Positions 46,112 to 56,589 are shown, numbered from the stretch's first letter. The stretch: DNA of 64,000 nt from Akkermansiaceae bacterium (GCA_013041925.1 JABDRB010000002.1:1-64000); one strand, 5' to 3'. Translations and numbers: made by a program. The notes: a model not told the origin generated them from the letters alone.

Positions 46112-46864
46112 ATGCGCGTATTTTCCATACTTTTCCGGAAGGAGTTCAAAAACTACTTTCTCACGCCCTTTGGCTGGGTCATTCTCGCCCTGATCTTACT
46201 GATGCAGGGGTTATCCATGACCACGGCCATGGAAAAGATGAAGGACGCCCCGCTCTCTGAAAACTTTGTTTTTGTCTCACTGCACTCGCCGAATTTCTGG
46301 TTTTATTTTTTGTTTACCTTCCCGCTGCTGACGATGCGCCTGTTTGCTGAGGAAGAAAAATCAGGCACCTTGGAAACGCTGATGACCGCGCCAGTCAGTA
46401 GCCTTCAAGTCGTTCTCTCCAAGTACTTCGCCGCACTCAGCTTCTACGCACTGCTCTGGTTGCCCATCCTTCTTCATTTAAAAATCTTTACCGCTATCAC
46501 GGGCAACCCACCACCCTACGAGGTCGGTCACCTGATTGGCACCTATACCATCCTCATGCTGATCGGCTGCTTTTTCCTCGCCATCGGCTGCCTCGCCTCA
46601 ACTCTGAGCTCCAATCAAATCGTGGCTGGCATCATCACCATCGCCATCCTCGTCATGCTCTTTTTCCTAGGATTTGTCCCCTACATCACCGGTGAAGGAT
46701 TTCAGGCCGTATCACTTTTCCACTATGTCTCGATCCAAGAACATCTAGCCAACTTCGCCCGAGGCATCATCGATACACGCGCCATCGTCTACTACCTCAG
46801 CATGGCTGCCTTTGTCCTTTTCCTCACCCATGTCACCCTCGATTTCCGCCGTTGGAAATCATGA
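46112..46864 (+). CDS. GldF-like ABC transporter permease
   Basis: 250 residues from the ATG at 46112; the open frame extends upstream but not convincingly. The N-terminus MRVFSILFRKEFKNYFLTPFGW and the EEEKSGTLETLMTAPVSSLQ block are diagnostic of ABC-2/Gld permeases. About six membrane helices. A GldG-like protein gene follows after 36 bp. No ABC ATPase gene is adjacent, so the ATPase must be encoded elsewhere. Confidence 0.9.
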   Translation: MRVFSILFRKEFKNYFLTPFGWVILALILLMQGLSMTTAMEKMKDAPLSENFVFVSLHSPNFWFYFLFTFPLLTMRLFAEEEKSGTLETLMTAPVSSLQVVLSKYFAALSFYALLWLPILLHLKIFTAITGNPPPYEVGHLIGTYTILMLIGCFFLAIGCLASTLSSNQIVAGIITIAILVMLFFLGFVPYITGEGFQAVSLFHYVSIQEHLANFARGIIDTRAIVYYLSMAAFVLFLTHVTLDFRRWKS

Positions 46865-46900
46865 CCGTCCCTGCCCATCCTCGATTTCTCCCACTCCGAT

Positions 46901-48484
46901 ATGCCGGACTCCTCACCATCATCCACACCTGCAAGCCCCGTCAAACGATTGGGCCGAAGCATCAACCTGATCATTCAGCTGCTGCTCTTTCTCGTTGTGA
47001 TCATCTCAGCAAACTACCTGAGCTGCGCACGACATCATCGCGTCGACCTCACCGAACGCCACGACTTCACCCTCTCCGACCTCACTAGCCAATACCTCAA
47101 AAGTGATACTCTGCAGAACCGTAAAAACCGATTGCATGTCATCGCCGTAATCCGCCGCAACTCACCGCATTACTCAAGAATTTACAACCTGCTGGACGAA
47201 TATCAACGCATCGGGGGGGAGGCTCTCACCTTGGAATTTGTCGATCCCCTCCGGCAAACTGACCGCACTCTGGAAATAGAAAACACCTATAGCCAGCCCT
47301 ACACAGAGGATATGATCATTGTCGATGGCAGGGTCAAATCCGAGCAGAGCAGCTCCGATCCCGAAAATCCACTCGTCGAGAAAAACCCAACCACCGATAC
47401 CGATCCCACATCACCTGCGGCCACCGAACAGCAAAACCTCTCCGCCCACGTTCGCACCATCCCCATCAAGCACCTCTATCTTCAAGACGACAGAGGAAAC
47501 ATCACAGCCTGGCAAGATGAAGACGTCATCACATCCACGATCATCGGCTCGATCGAAGGCCAGCCCCGAAAAATTTATTTTGCCGCAGATAAAGTCAATC
47601 TCGAGGCCAACGAGGGCAACCCAGCATGGCAAAGCCTCGCGGAAATGCTCTGGCAGCAAAACATCCTGCTCACCCCCCTGCGCCTTTCTGAAACAACCCG
47701 CATCCCCGAGGACGCCGAAGGCTTCGCTCTGATCGCGCCCCAGTATGACCTCGATCACCACCAAATTAAAGTTCTCACCGAGTATTGGGACCGTCAACAG
47801 TCGGCCATCTTCATCACCCTTGACCCCAAAGCCAAACTCGACAACCTCCGTGTCTTCCTGCGTAACTACGGGGTAACACCTCGGCACGACCGGATCATCA
47901 CCGTGCAAAACGGACAAACGTTATCCAATGTCCAATCACTCTTTTCCCGGGGCTCTGAGATCAGCCGCGATCTCGGTGGAAAATCGACCATATTCGATGG
48001 GTCATCATGCAGCCTAGAGGTGCGGGAAAATGACGACACGCTCCTCAATAAGCGAATCCAAGCCATCGCGCTCGTCGAAGCCTCAGAGGGATGGTGGGGT
48101 GAAACACGCTACCACGATGACAACCCCAAGTTCGATAAAGAAGAAGATCATAGCTCCCCACTCCACCTCGCCGCCGCCATCCTCAGAGGCCAAGCGACCT
48201 CAGATGAGACGGCTACCCTTGTTTCCAAGATGGTTGTCATCAGCAACACCGACTTCCTCACCACCCAAAAAACCCGCCCAGAACAAGCGGACTTCGTTAA
48301 ATCCAGCATCAATTGGCTCGTCGGAAGAGAGAATCTCATCGGCATCGGACCACGTAAACTTCACCGACATAAGATCACGATCCTCGACGCCCATAACACA
48401 TTCATCACCCGCTTGGTGCTTATTTTTCTCCCTGCCATCGCCGCTCTCGTCGCCCTTATCGTCTGGAATATGAGGCGTGCCTGA
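46901..48484 (+). CDS. GldG-like auxiliary protein of ABC transporter
   Basis: A protein of 527 residues. It has an N-terminal membrane anchor (LIIQLLLFLVVIISANYL), a large periplasmic region that starts with the family-typical RVDLTERHDFTLSDLT, and a C-terminal membrane helix before RRA. It fits the GldG/DUF4350-type family that accompanies ABC-2 permeases. An insert rich in Ser, Pro and Asp (about residues 145-185) looks disordered. Confidence 0.85.
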   Translation: MPDSSPSSTPASPVKRLGRSINLIIQLLLFLVVIISANYLSCARHHRVDLTERHDFTLSDLTSQYLKSDTLQNRKNRLHVIAVIRRNSPHYSRIYNLLDEYQRIGGEALTLEFVDPLRQTDRTLEIENTYSQPYTEDMIIVDGRVKSEQSSSDPENPLVEKNPTTDTDPTSPAATEQQNLSAHVRTIPIKHLYLQDDRGNITAWQDEDVITSTIIGSIEGQPRKIYFAADKVNLEANEGNPAWQSLAEMLWQQNILLTPLRLSETTRIPEDAEGFALIAPQYDLDHHQIKVLTEYWDRQQSAIFITLDPKAKLDNLRVFLRNYGVTPRHDRIITVQNGQTLSNVQSLFSRGSEISRDLGGKSTIFDGSSCSLEVRENDDTLLNKRIQAIALVEASEGWWGETRYHDDNPKFDKEEDHSSPLHLAAAILRGQATSDETATLVSKMVVISNTDFLTTQKTRPEQADFVKSSINWLVGRENLIGIGPRKLHRHKITILDAHNTFITRLVLIFLPAIAALVALIVWNMRRA

Positions 48485-48502
48485 CCCTCTTTATCTGAGA
48501 AT

Positions 48503-50428
48503 ATGCGCTACAGCTTCACCATCGTATTATCGATTTTGGCCCTCATTCTCGGTGGCCTCGCTGTGGTGCATACCGGCAGCTCATACCGTGCTGCGATTTT
48601 CGGCACAACCGCCACCGCCCCAGGAGAAAAACTTTTCGCGCTCAAGGAGATCGACAAAGTCAGGCATATCACGCTCACAAACAGCGATGGCGACGTGGCC
48701 AGCTTTCACATCGCGGGTCACTTTTGGCAGGCCAAAACACCATGGAAAGACCGCGCCGACCCACTTTTTATCAAGTTCCTCATCCAGTTTACAACCCGCT
48801 TGAAAGTGCAGGAAGTCATTCCCCGTGAGCACCTCAACCTCAAAGAGTTTGGACTCAGGGATGGCCACATCCGTGTCACCATGCGCGACGCCAAAGGCCA
48901 AGATGTCTGCGATTACAGAATCGGCCGACCCACGGCGTGGAAAATCCCCAGCGAGGATGGGAAAACAACCCAACCCACCCTCTTTATCCGCAAGGTTCCC
49001 AAGACATTAAAAAACAACATCTACATCTGTTCTGAAGACTCCGCCCAAAGTATCCATGCGCTGTTTAAGAGTCAATTTGCCCGCTTTCGTGACCACCACC
49101 CGTTTCACTTCAGCCCCCGATATCTCGACAAAGTTCGCATTCAAAACAATGAAGGCGAGGTCGTCATCTCAAGAAAGGATCTCAAGTCAGGCTGGCTCAT
49201 CACCAAACCTCTGGAACTGCGACTCGACCCACAAGCGCAAGCGAACCTCTTTAAGGACCTCGCACGCCTCACCGCGATCAAGGTAGAGGATCGCGCTAGC
49301 GTCACTCTCCCTACCGCCGAAGACGATACCTCACAGGCACGCGAAATCTCCCTCCATTTTGCCGGAGCCAAGGACGATGTCACCCTCCGAATCTACCCGC
49401 CCGCCAAGGACGGTGACCCCATCACCCTCGCCACCGTAAGTGATCGACCCGATGCCGTGTTTCATCTTCCCCTCACAGCAGCGGCAGGCATCCCCGGATC
49501 CACCTCCCTGAGTCAACTTCAAACAGGCGTAAACGACCTTCGGTCCAAAACAATGACCCATCTCAACGGCCCGCAACTCAAAACCATCATCATCCGCCCG
49601 ACCGGTCGACCCGACACCATGCTCAAGCGCACCAAAAAAACGACCTGGCGCGTGCTCCGGCGAAAGGGATGGGAGGCCGCCAACCAAGACGCGGTGATCG
49701 ACCTCATGCTCGCCGTCACACGCGACAAGGTCCAAAAATTTGTAACGGATGCCGCCACGGACCTTTCTCCTTATGGGCTCGACCAACCCATGCTTCAGGT
49801 CGGATTTATCAGTTTTAACAACGAGGGAATGCGCATCGCGATCGGGCAAGGCCCGACGGGTGATCATCTCTATGCTCACGTGGTCGGTCGACCCAACATA
49901 TGGGAGATCAGCAATGAAACACTCGGCAAGATCGCCATTCATCCATGGCAATGGCGGACGTCACACGTCTGGCATATCCCCAAGGTCGACATCAACGGCA
50001 TCCGTATCGAGAAAAACGGACAACCAACCGTCGATCTCAAGTATGCCTTCTTTGCCGAAAAATGGGAGGCGACCGAAGACGGCGAAGACGCCACAGCCAG
50101 ACTGAACCCAAACAGAGCCAACGCCTTCCTCAGCCACATCGAATCACTAGCGACCTCTCAATGGCTCGGACCTCTGCATACTCAGGCGACAAAGGCACTT
50201 CGCACCCCAGATACCGTCATTCAGATGTCGATCAAAGGCGTGGACGATGAAGGGAAAGACATGCCACCCATCGTCAAAACGCTTCAAATTGCCCACACCC
50301 AGGGAAAGCTCATCTACTTTGCCAAGGTGCACACCGCCCCCCGCGATCCTCGTCATGATGATGAGGATAGCTACTTCCTTCTCACCCCAGAAACCGTTGA
50401 TCAACTCTACGTCGACCTTTTTGAATAG
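48503..50428 (+). CDS. DUF4340 domain protein
   Basis: A protein of 641 residues with an N-terminal membrane anchor (FTIVLSILALILGGLAVVH) and a long periplasmic part containing repeated beta-rich DUF4340 units (such as KEIDKVRHITLTNSDGD, LPYGLDQPMLQ-like). DUF4340 genes often follow gldF/gldG-like genes, which is the order here (18 bp gap). The role is unknown, possibly as a structural or substrate-binding partner of the transporter. Confidence 0.85.
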   Translation: MRYSFTIVLSILALILGGLAVVHTGSSYRAAIFGTTATAPGEKLFALKEIDKVRHITLTNSDGDVASFHIAGHFWQAKTPWKDRADPLFIKFLIQFTTRLKVQEVIPREHLNLKEFGLRDGHIRVTMRDAKGQDVCDYRIGRPTAWKIPSEDGKTTQPTLFIRKVPKTLKNNIYICSEDSAQSIHALFKSQFARFRDHHPFHFSPRYLDKVRIQNNEGEVVISRKDLKSGWLITKPLELRLDPQAQANLFKDLARLTAIKVEDRASVTLPTAEDDTSQAREISLHFAGAKDDVTLRIYPPAKDGDPITLATVSDRPDAVFHLPLTAAAGIPGSTSLSQLQTGVNDLRSKTMTHLNGPQLKTIIIRPTGRPDTMLKRTKKTTWRVLRRKGWEAANQDAVIDLMLAVTRDKVQKFVTDAATDLSPYGLDQPMLQVGFISFNNEGMRIAIGQGPTGDHLYAHVVGRPNIWEISNETLGKIAIHPWQWRTSHVWHIPKVDINGIRIEKNGQPTVDLKYAFFAEKWEATEDGEDATARLNPNRANAFLSHIESLATSQWLGPLHTQATKALRTPDTVIQMSIKGVDDEGKDMPPIVKTLQIAHTQGKLIYFAKVHTAPRDPRHDDEDSYFLLTPETVDQLYVDLFE

Positions 50429-50467
50429 TCCATATCGGCAATTCGTCCACTCCAATCCATTCACCCA

Positions 50468-51694
50468 GTGACCCGCATCAACCCCCAGCAAATCCGTAAA
50501 GATTTCCCCATCCTCGATCAGCAGATCAATGGTAGGCCACTCATCTACCTGGATAATGCCGCCACATCACAGACACCTCGCCAAGTGGTTGAGGCAAGCA
50601 CACATTATTACGAGTCGATCAATGCCAACATCCACCGTGCCGCGCATAAGCTAGCCCGCGAAGCCACCACAGCTCACGAAGCGGCACGCACCACCATTGC
50701 CAGCCATCTCCATGCCGCTCACGATCACGAGATCATCTTCACTTCAGGAACCACGGATTCCATCAATCTTGTTTCCAACACACTGACACTCTCAGGAAAG
50801 ATCAGCTCGGGCGACACCGTCATCATCTCCGGCCTAGAACACCATTCCAACATCGTTCCTTGGCAGATGCTTTGCCAAGGCACAGGAGCCACACTCAAGG
50901 TGATCCCTGTGCTCGACGATGGCTCGCTGGACATGGACGCCTACCACCAACTGCTCAACAACAACGTCAAATTGGTTGCTGTCAGCCATGTCTCAAACGC
51001 CCTTGGAACCATCAATCCTGTGCAAGAAATCATTGATGCTGCGAAGAAGCAAAATGCGCTTGTCCTCATCGATGGAGCACAGGCGGCCCCACACCTCAAA
51101 ATCGATGTCCAAGAGCTCGGATGTGATTTCTATGCCTTCTCAGGTCATAAAATCTATGGGCCTACCGGTATCGGAGCCCTCTATGGCCTTGAGCCCATCC
51201 TCAACGACCTCCCGCCATGGAAAGGCGGCGGCGAAATGATCAAAGAAGTCACTTTTGAGCATACCACCTACAACGATCTCCCGTTTAAATACGAAGCTGG
51301 AACCCCAGATATTGAAGGGGCCATCGCGCTTGCCACAGCAATCGATTACATGAACTCACTGGGGATGGAAAATATCGCGGCCCATGAAAAATCACTCCAG
51401 CAGCGCGCCACCGCAGGTTTAGTCGAATTACCGGGCATTCAACTCTACGGCACGGCTGAGCACAAAGCCGCCGTTGTTTCCTTCCTGATCGATGGCATTC
51501 ACCCCTATGACATCGGCACGCTACTCGATCAAATGGGCGTCGCCGTGCGCACCGGCCACCACTGCTGCCAGCCACTGATGGCTCGCTTCGGCATCACTGG
51601 AACCGTCAGAGCGTCTTTTGCCGCCTACAACACAGAGGAGGAAGTTGACCTCTTCGTCGAGGCCGTCAAGAAATCCATCATGATGTTATCCTAA
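50468..51694 (+). CDS. sufS: Cysteine desulfurase, SufS type
   Basis: A protein of 408 residues, GTG start. Marks are IYLDNAATSQTP, the PLP lysine in FSGHKIYGPTGIGALYG and the catalytic Cys in RTGHHCCQPLM. It mobilises sulfur from cysteine for iron-sulfur clusters, which fits the needs of complex I. No other suf genes are adjacent in the window. It ends by overlapping the convergent kinase gene by 4 bp. Confidence 0.95.
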   Translation: MTRINPQQIRKDFPILDQQINGRPLIYLDNAATSQTPRQVVEASTHYYESINANIHRAAHKLAREATTAHEAARTTIASHLHAAHDHEIIFTSGTTDSINLVSNTLTLSGKISSGDTVIISGLEHHSNIVPWQMLCQGTGATLKVIPVLDDGSLDMDAYHQLLNNNVKLVAVSHVSNALGTINPVQEIIDAAKKQNALVLIDGAQAAPHLKIDVQELGCDFYAFSGHKIYGPTGIGALYGLEPILNDLPPWKGGGEMIKEVTFEHTTYNDLPFKYEAGTPDIEGAIALATAIDYMNSLGMENIAAHEKSLQQRATAGLVELPGIQLYGTAEHKAAVVSFLIDGIHPYDIGTLLDQMGVAVRTGHHCCQPLMARFGITGTVRASFAAYNTEEEVDLFVEAVKKSIMMLS

Positions 51695-52821
51695 CAAAAG
51701 GATGGGTTCCGAGCCTTGGCGAGACGCTCAACAAATTCAACCATCTTGGGTTCATTCCCCTCGAGTAACTCAACCAGTCTGAACTGCGTGCGAGCACGAT
51801 CAAGGTTTTGTCCCTCCCTCTGAGTTTTGAAGTAAACATCGCCTTCAAGATAATCGGTCAGAAAACGCATTCCTATCTCCAAAGAAATTAACCTACCCGC
51901 AAAGGCTAGGTTTTCAATTTCCGTGTCACACAAACAATCGCAGGCGTCCATATACCCTTCGGCCAGTGCCTCAAACATGGACATACGCATCTCAACCTTC
52001 GACAAATCGGGCTCGTCTTCAGCAGCTGGACTCACCGCCGTTCTCACGAGGTCACCAAAGTCGTAAAGTGCAAGCCCCGGCATAACCGTGTCGAGATCAA
52101 TCACACAGACGGCCTCGTCACTCTCCGTATCGATCATCACGTTGTTGATCTTGGTATCATTGTGCGTGATCCTTTCAGGAAGTTTACCAGCATTGCGCAG
52201 ATCGATTAGCTTGGAAACAATTCCCTCGCGCTGCTTGACGAATTCAACTTCCGCTTGCACAGAGCTAAGACGACCGCATGAGTCTGCGGCCACAACTTCC
52301 ATGAGACGAGCATAGCGCTTCGGGGTATTATGGAAATCAGGGATAGTTTCCTCAATATCTACCACTGGAATATCACAGACAAGATCCTGAAACGAACCAA
52401 AGGCATGCGCGGCCTGATAGGCTTGGCGGGTATTTTCCACAATGTCGTATGTCCTGCAGCCTTCTATAAAATTGTAACATCGCCAAATACCACCACCCGC
52501 ACCGGTCGCATAAAATCGACCACCGCGTGCCGGATAGAGATTAAGTGTCTGTCCGCCGATATCACGTTTGACTCGCATCACCTTCCAGTTGATGTGACGC
52601 GTCACCATCTCGACGTTACGCATCACCGCAAGCGGGTCTTTGAACACATTCTCATTGATACGCTGGAAGATGTATCGATTCAAGGTCCCGTCGTGCCTTT
52701 TAAAGGTCCCCATATACGTGGCATTAATATGACCACTGTCGATTTCCTCCCCCCCGACAAATTCACCCGCAATGGCAAACTCGTTCGCTATCTCTTCAAT
52801 ATGGCTTTCATTTTCAATCAC
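51691..52821 (-). CDS. Phosphotransferase (APH/NahK-like kinase)
   Basis: A protein of 376 residues with a kinase fold of the aminoglycoside-phosphotransferase/N-acetylhexosamine kinase group. The catalytic loop is THNDTKINNVM and the metal site is IDLDTVMPGLALYDFGD. The N-terminal region carries SGHINATYMG, typical for NahK-like kinases. The likely substrate is a sugar, not an antibiotic. No partner sugar enzyme is adjacent. It is read from the same strand as the phosphatase gene. Confidence 0.8.
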   Translation of the reverse strand: MIENESHIEEIANEFAIAGEFVGGEEIDSGHINATYMGTFKRHDGTLNRYIFQRINENVFKDPLAVMRNVEMVTRHINWKVMRVKRDIGGQTLNLYPARGGRFYATGAGGGIWRCYNFIEGCRTYDIVENTRQAYQAAHAFGSFQDLVCDIPVVDIEETIPDFHNTPKRYARLMEVVAADSCGRLSSVQAEVEFVKQREGIVSKLIDLRNAGKLPERITHNDTKINNVMIDTESDEAVCVIDLDTVMPGLALYDFGDLVRTAVSPAAEDEPDLSKVEMRMSMFEALAEGYMDACDCLCDTEIENLAFAGRLISLEIGMRFLTDYLEGDVYFKTQREGQNLDRARTQFRLVELLEGNEPKMVEFVERLAKARNPSFC

Positions 52822-52841
52822 TCGATCAGTCTCCTTCGTTG

Positions 52842-53327
52842 TTAACTTTTTGTATGCGAAAGTTCAGCTATAATTCCGGGAAGTGCCATGCCGATCACTT
52901 CGGCCACTTCTTCATAAGCAGCTCGTCCCATCCCGATAGGGTCAGGAACATCCACACCCGCTAACCCCTCATCAGGATCGATGAAGTCACAGAGTAACTT
53001 TACATCACCCGCACAGTCAGGAAAAAAACGCTTCACGAGATCCGCATGCGCCTCTGTCATCGCCACAACCAAACTCGCGTCATCAAGCAACGCTTGATCC
53101 ACCTGGCGACTTTTAAAGTTTTCTAGTCGCGCCTTATTTGCCTTAAGCACATTTTGGGTTTCCCGGCTCGCCCCCTGCCCAGGCATGGCGGCGACCCCAG
53201 CAGAGCCTACTTGGACATCGAGCTCGTCCCGAAGGGCCGACTTCAATAATCCTTCCGCCATGGGGCTGCGGCAGGTATTTCCCGTGCAAACAAAAAGAAC
53301 ACTCTGGATAGGTGCTGATTGGGACAT
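52842..53327 (-). CDS. Low-molecular-weight protein tyrosine phosphatase
   Basis: 161 residues from the ATG at 53327; longer starts up to 53387 are possible. The P-loop is LFVCTGNTCRSPMAEG and the catalytic aspartate is in VDVPDPIGM. The family dephosphorylates protein tyrosine or arginine and often regulates exopolysaccharide export or stress responses. The kinase-like gene is downstream by 20 bp. Confidence 0.9.
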   Translation of the reverse strand: MSQSAPIQSVLFVCTGNTCRSPMAEGLLKSALRDELDVQVGSAGVAAMPGQGASRETQNVLKANKARLENFKSRQVDQALLDDASLVVAMTEAHADLVKRFFPDCAGDVKLLCDFIDPDEGLAGVDVPDPIGMGRAAYEEVAEVIGMALPGIIAELSHTKS

Positions 53328-53415
53328 AAGCGATTGGTTTATAAGCATGACAGGTTTTTCACGCATTCGGAAAACCCTGCCCATCAAATCGGTGATCGAT
53401 CAATGCGATCAGTGA

Positions 53416-55662
53416 TTATTTTACTTTCAGGTGCAGGGAGATACGGCTACGTCCGCCTTCGTTACGCGCGTGCAGCGTCAAGTCATCAAGAGAACCGAAT
53501 GCCTTCATCGCCTCCTCGATCATCGGTTTGTTCTCCGTAAAATCCTCACGAGCACTTTCTGAGCGGGCGAGTTCATCGAGATTTCCCTCAACCAAATCAA
53601 GCCATTGCTGGGCGTAATGGTGAAGCACCTTGAAGTCAACATGCAGCCACGCACCCTTGCGGGGGTCTCCTCCACCTTGCTTGAACTGTTCAGCTAGACC
53701 TTCAGAAAATGCCTTTGACGTCGAAACAAAGAAAAGTTCGTCACTGACAGAAACGGATGGCACAAAATCATCGTTCTGAAACGGAATCGGAATGAACCAT
53801 GTTTTGAGATCGTTCTTCTCACTACTCATGGGCACCTGCATCGGAATTTCATTCCCTACCATTTCACTGACAGCCTTGAGGATATTCTCAGCCGATTCGT
53901 TGAGTCGCTTCCAAGATGTCTGCAGTTTGGCTCGATCCGCTACGGCGCTGACGTAGCTGATGCGTGGCATTTTCCCCTGTTCAAGAATCATCTTAGGAAC
54001 TTGTGGCACCTTGGGAAGTGATCCATTGACATCGACAACAAGAGCCGACTCAGCACCGAGGCCGGCGGCCATATCACCACGAAGTGCTTGCCAAATTTCC
54101 AAGGCATCGTCGCGGAATGACCGATCAAATAGGTCAATCCCCTGCTTAAATTCATTAAAATCGTTATCCTCAAGGTCTAAGGCCGCGACACGCTTAACCA
54201 AGAGATAGCCGGCCTCACCAAGAGAATCAACATACTCCATGACTTTCTCATTATAGGCCTCGTTGCTGGTCCAATTCGCAAACAGGAGCATCCCGTCACC
54301 ACTCGCAAGTGGACTGAGCGAATGACTTTTTTCAAAATCAAAGGACGGCAAATTGGATCCTCCAAACCCTTCAACCTTGAGCCCTTCTTCGAGGTAAGCC
54401 ACGTAGCCGGCATCGGTTCCTGAGAACATCGAAGCGAGCTTGCTTCCCTGCTCATCAATGCTATCCAAGATGGCTTCAATATCCTGAGTGTCACCCAGTG
54501 ATGCCGCATCGCCGAGCCCTTCACTAACTCCCCGGACGGTAGAACTGAGGATACGGTATCCAATCGATTCAATACTGCCAACAGCCTGCACGACCTTGGC
54601 ATCCCTGAAGCTGACGGTCAGAAGATCCTTCCCAAGGTATGGGTCAAGATAAACAATGTCATCGGAGGCACAGATCGAGTCGGCAACATCATCGACAAGA
54701 ACCAGATCCTCTTCAGATTTACCAAAAAACAGAATGACATAATCATCCACCACACCAGTAACTCCCACTATGTTTTTGCTGGCTAGTGACTTTTTAAAGG
54801 CCTCGATATCGGCGATTTCAAAAACTTCTTTCATCTCATCGACCGCATCGTCGTCGATCATCTCAGCAAGTTTTGCACCGGAGATCTTATAACCACTGAA
54901 CTCGGCATCACCACGCTTAATCGTGATGGCTTCAGATGCATCTTCAGCAAAACCTAGCATAGAAACCACTTGCTCCATCTGCGCCGTCACCAATTCACGT
55001 GACTCAGGATCAGAAACCTTGGAGCCTTGGTAAAAGCAGGGCATCTCAAAATCTGAAAACATTTTAACCAATTCCTTGGGAGCTCCTTTAAGCGGCCCAT
55101 CCATAAACGGTGCAGGACCACGAGGACTGAAATCACCCCCTTCACGAACAACCCCGTCGCCCATGAACACCCCAACACGAGCACCGTAGAAACCAAGGCG
55201 CTCAAAAAACTTCATACTCAGGTCAAATGCCTCACTTGTTCCTTTTCCATAGGCAGAGAAATACTCTTCGCTATAAATGGCAATTTGGGCTGCCGCTTCA
55301 TCATTTCCCTCAAGCATGTCCAATGACATTCCCTCATCGGCCATGCGCTCAACAATGAACTCACCGAGGCTCGACTTCACCAGCTTATCAAATGCTTTAC
55401 GGCCATTGAATACCGCATCGTAAATGACAATATCTCCGGGTAAATGCTTAGCAAATCCGAGTTTGGCGGCGCGGTCTTCAACACTGGCTGAGGACGGCAT
55501 AGGAGCGACGGGTACAACGTCGGGTTTCTCCGTAGAGCCCGTATCGCCAGTTTGCGGATCAGACGACTGTGCTCCGGAAGATGGTGTTGTTGGTTTGTCC
55601 TTACAAGCTGTGAATGCCAAGGCAGCCAAAACCAAGGAGGTAAATAAGTATTTGCGTTTCAT
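53416..55662 (-). CDS. Large acidic lipoprotein of unknown function
   Basis: A protein of 748 residues with a lipobox ending at Cys20 (LAALAFTAC), followed by a Thr/Ser/Gly-rich linker. The remainder is acidic and appears to contain related alpha/beta units, but I recognise no family. It is divergent from mutM (91 bp between starts). It is probably anchored in a membrane facing the periplasm. Confidence 0.8.
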   Translation of the reverse strand: MKRKYLFTSLVLAALAFTACKDKPTTPSSGAQSSDPQTGDTGSTEKPDVVPVAPMPSSASVEDRAAKLGFAKHLPGDIVIYDAVFNGRKAFDKLVKSSLGEFIVERMADEGMSLDMLEGNDEAAAQIAIYSEEYFSAYGKGTSEAFDLSMKFFERLGFYGARVGVFMGDGVVREGGDFSPRGPAPFMDGPLKGAPKELVKMFSDFEMPCFYQGSKVSDPESRELVTAQMEQVVSMLGFAEDASEAITIKRGDAEFSGYKISGAKLAEMIDDDAVDEMKEVFEIADIEAFKKSLASKNIVGVTGVVDDYVILFFGKSEEDLVLVDDVADSICASDDIVYLDPYLGKDLLTVSFRDAKVVQAVGSIESIGYRILSSTVRGVSEGLGDAASLGDTQDIEAILDSIDEQGSKLASMFSGTDAGYVAYLEEGLKVEGFGGSNLPSFDFEKSHSLSPLASGDGMLLFANWTSNEAYNEKVMEYVDSLGEAGYLLVKRVAALDLEDNDFNEFKQGIDLFDRSFRDDALEIWQALRGDMAAGLGAESALVVDVNGSLPKVPQVPKMILEQGKMPRISYVSAVADRAKLQTSWKRLNESAENILKAVSEMVGNEIPMQVPMSSEKNDLKTWFIPIPFQNDDFVPSVSVSDELFFVSTSKAFSEGLAEQFKQGGGDPRKGAWLHVDFKVLHHYAQQWLDLVEGNLDELARSESAREDFTENKPMIEEAMKAFGSLDDLTLHARNEGGRSRISLHLKVK

Positions 55663-55753
55663 ACGAAGCGGATTAACGGATATCTCAAACGCTTTTTCAA
55701 TTATAAAGCGTGATATTTTTTATAACCAGCTCACCCCATGCCCCAAGCTCTCC

Positions 55754-56575
55754 ATGCCTGAACTACCCGAAGTCGAAACCACGCGGCGCGGTATATCCCC
55801 CCATTTGATGGGACATACCGTCACCCACCTTGAAATCCGCGAACGACGGATGCGCTGGCCCGTCGATGATTCCGTGCTGCAAATCATCGGCCATCCAATC
55901 ACTCGTATTCACAGACGAGCCAAATACCTCCTCATCGACTGCGAGACGGGCACTCTGATCCTCCATCTGGGCATGTCAGGAAGCATCCGCATCTGCACAC
56001 ATGACGTGGAACTCAAAAAACACGACCACTTCATCATGCAACTCGACAGCCACCAAGAACTGCGACTCCACGACCCGCGCCGCTTTGGGGCGATCCTCTG
56101 GCATCACCGCCATGATGGAGACACCCGCAATCACCCGTTACTCAAGCATCTCGGGCCAGAACCACTCGAACAAACATTCCACGCCAACTATCTCATCAGC
56201 ACGTGCACAGGCAGAACCACCAGCATCAAACAGCACATCATGAACTCCAAAATCGTAGTCGGAGTCGGGAACATCTACGCCTGCGAGGCCTTGTTCCGCA
56301 GCGGCATTCACCCGACCCGATCCGCAGGAAGAATCTCGAAACCACGTCTGATCAAACTGACGCAGGACATCAAAAACGTCCTCACTGAAGCCATCACGCA
56401 AGGGGGCACGACGCTTCGCGACTTCCTTCGCGAGGATGGAAAACCAGGATATTTCAAACAGAAACTCAACGTCTATGACCGCCAAGGTGAGCCATGCCGC
56501 CACTGTGATACGACCCTGAAAAAAATCGTCATCTCAAACCGCTCAACCTATTACTGCCCGATGTGCCAAAGATAA
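55754..56575 (+). CDS. mutM: Formamidopyrimidine-DNA glycosylase
   Basis: 273 residues from the ATG at 55754, because the mature protein must begin with Pro (PELPEVETTRRG); the longer open frame is antisense to the lipoprotein gene. Other marks are the Lys in RRAKYLL, KIVVGVGNIYACEALF and the C-terminal zinc finger with CRHC and CPMC. It removes 8-oxoguanine from DNA. It joins nth and phrB as a third DNA repair gene in the window. Confidence 0.96.
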   Translation: MPELPEVETTRRGISPHLMGHTVTHLEIRERRMRWPVDDSVLQIIGHPITRIHRRAKYLLIDCETGTLILHLGMSGSIRICTHDVELKKHDHFIMQLDSHQELRLHDPRRFGAILWHHRHDGDTRNHPLLKHLGPEPLEQTFHANYLISTCTGRTTSIKQHIMNSKIVVGVGNIYACEALFRSGIHPTRSAGRISKPRLIKLTQDIKNVLTEAITQGGTTLRDFLREDGKPGYFKQKLNVYDRQGEPCRHCDTTLKKIVISNRSTYYCPMCQR

Positions 56576-56589
56576 TTCCATTCGGTGAC

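Noticed and set aside
51691-52821. Antibiotic (aminoglycoside) resistance kinase
   Set aside because: The fold is shared, but the N-terminal and catalytic-loop motifs fit sugar kinases of the NahK type better.
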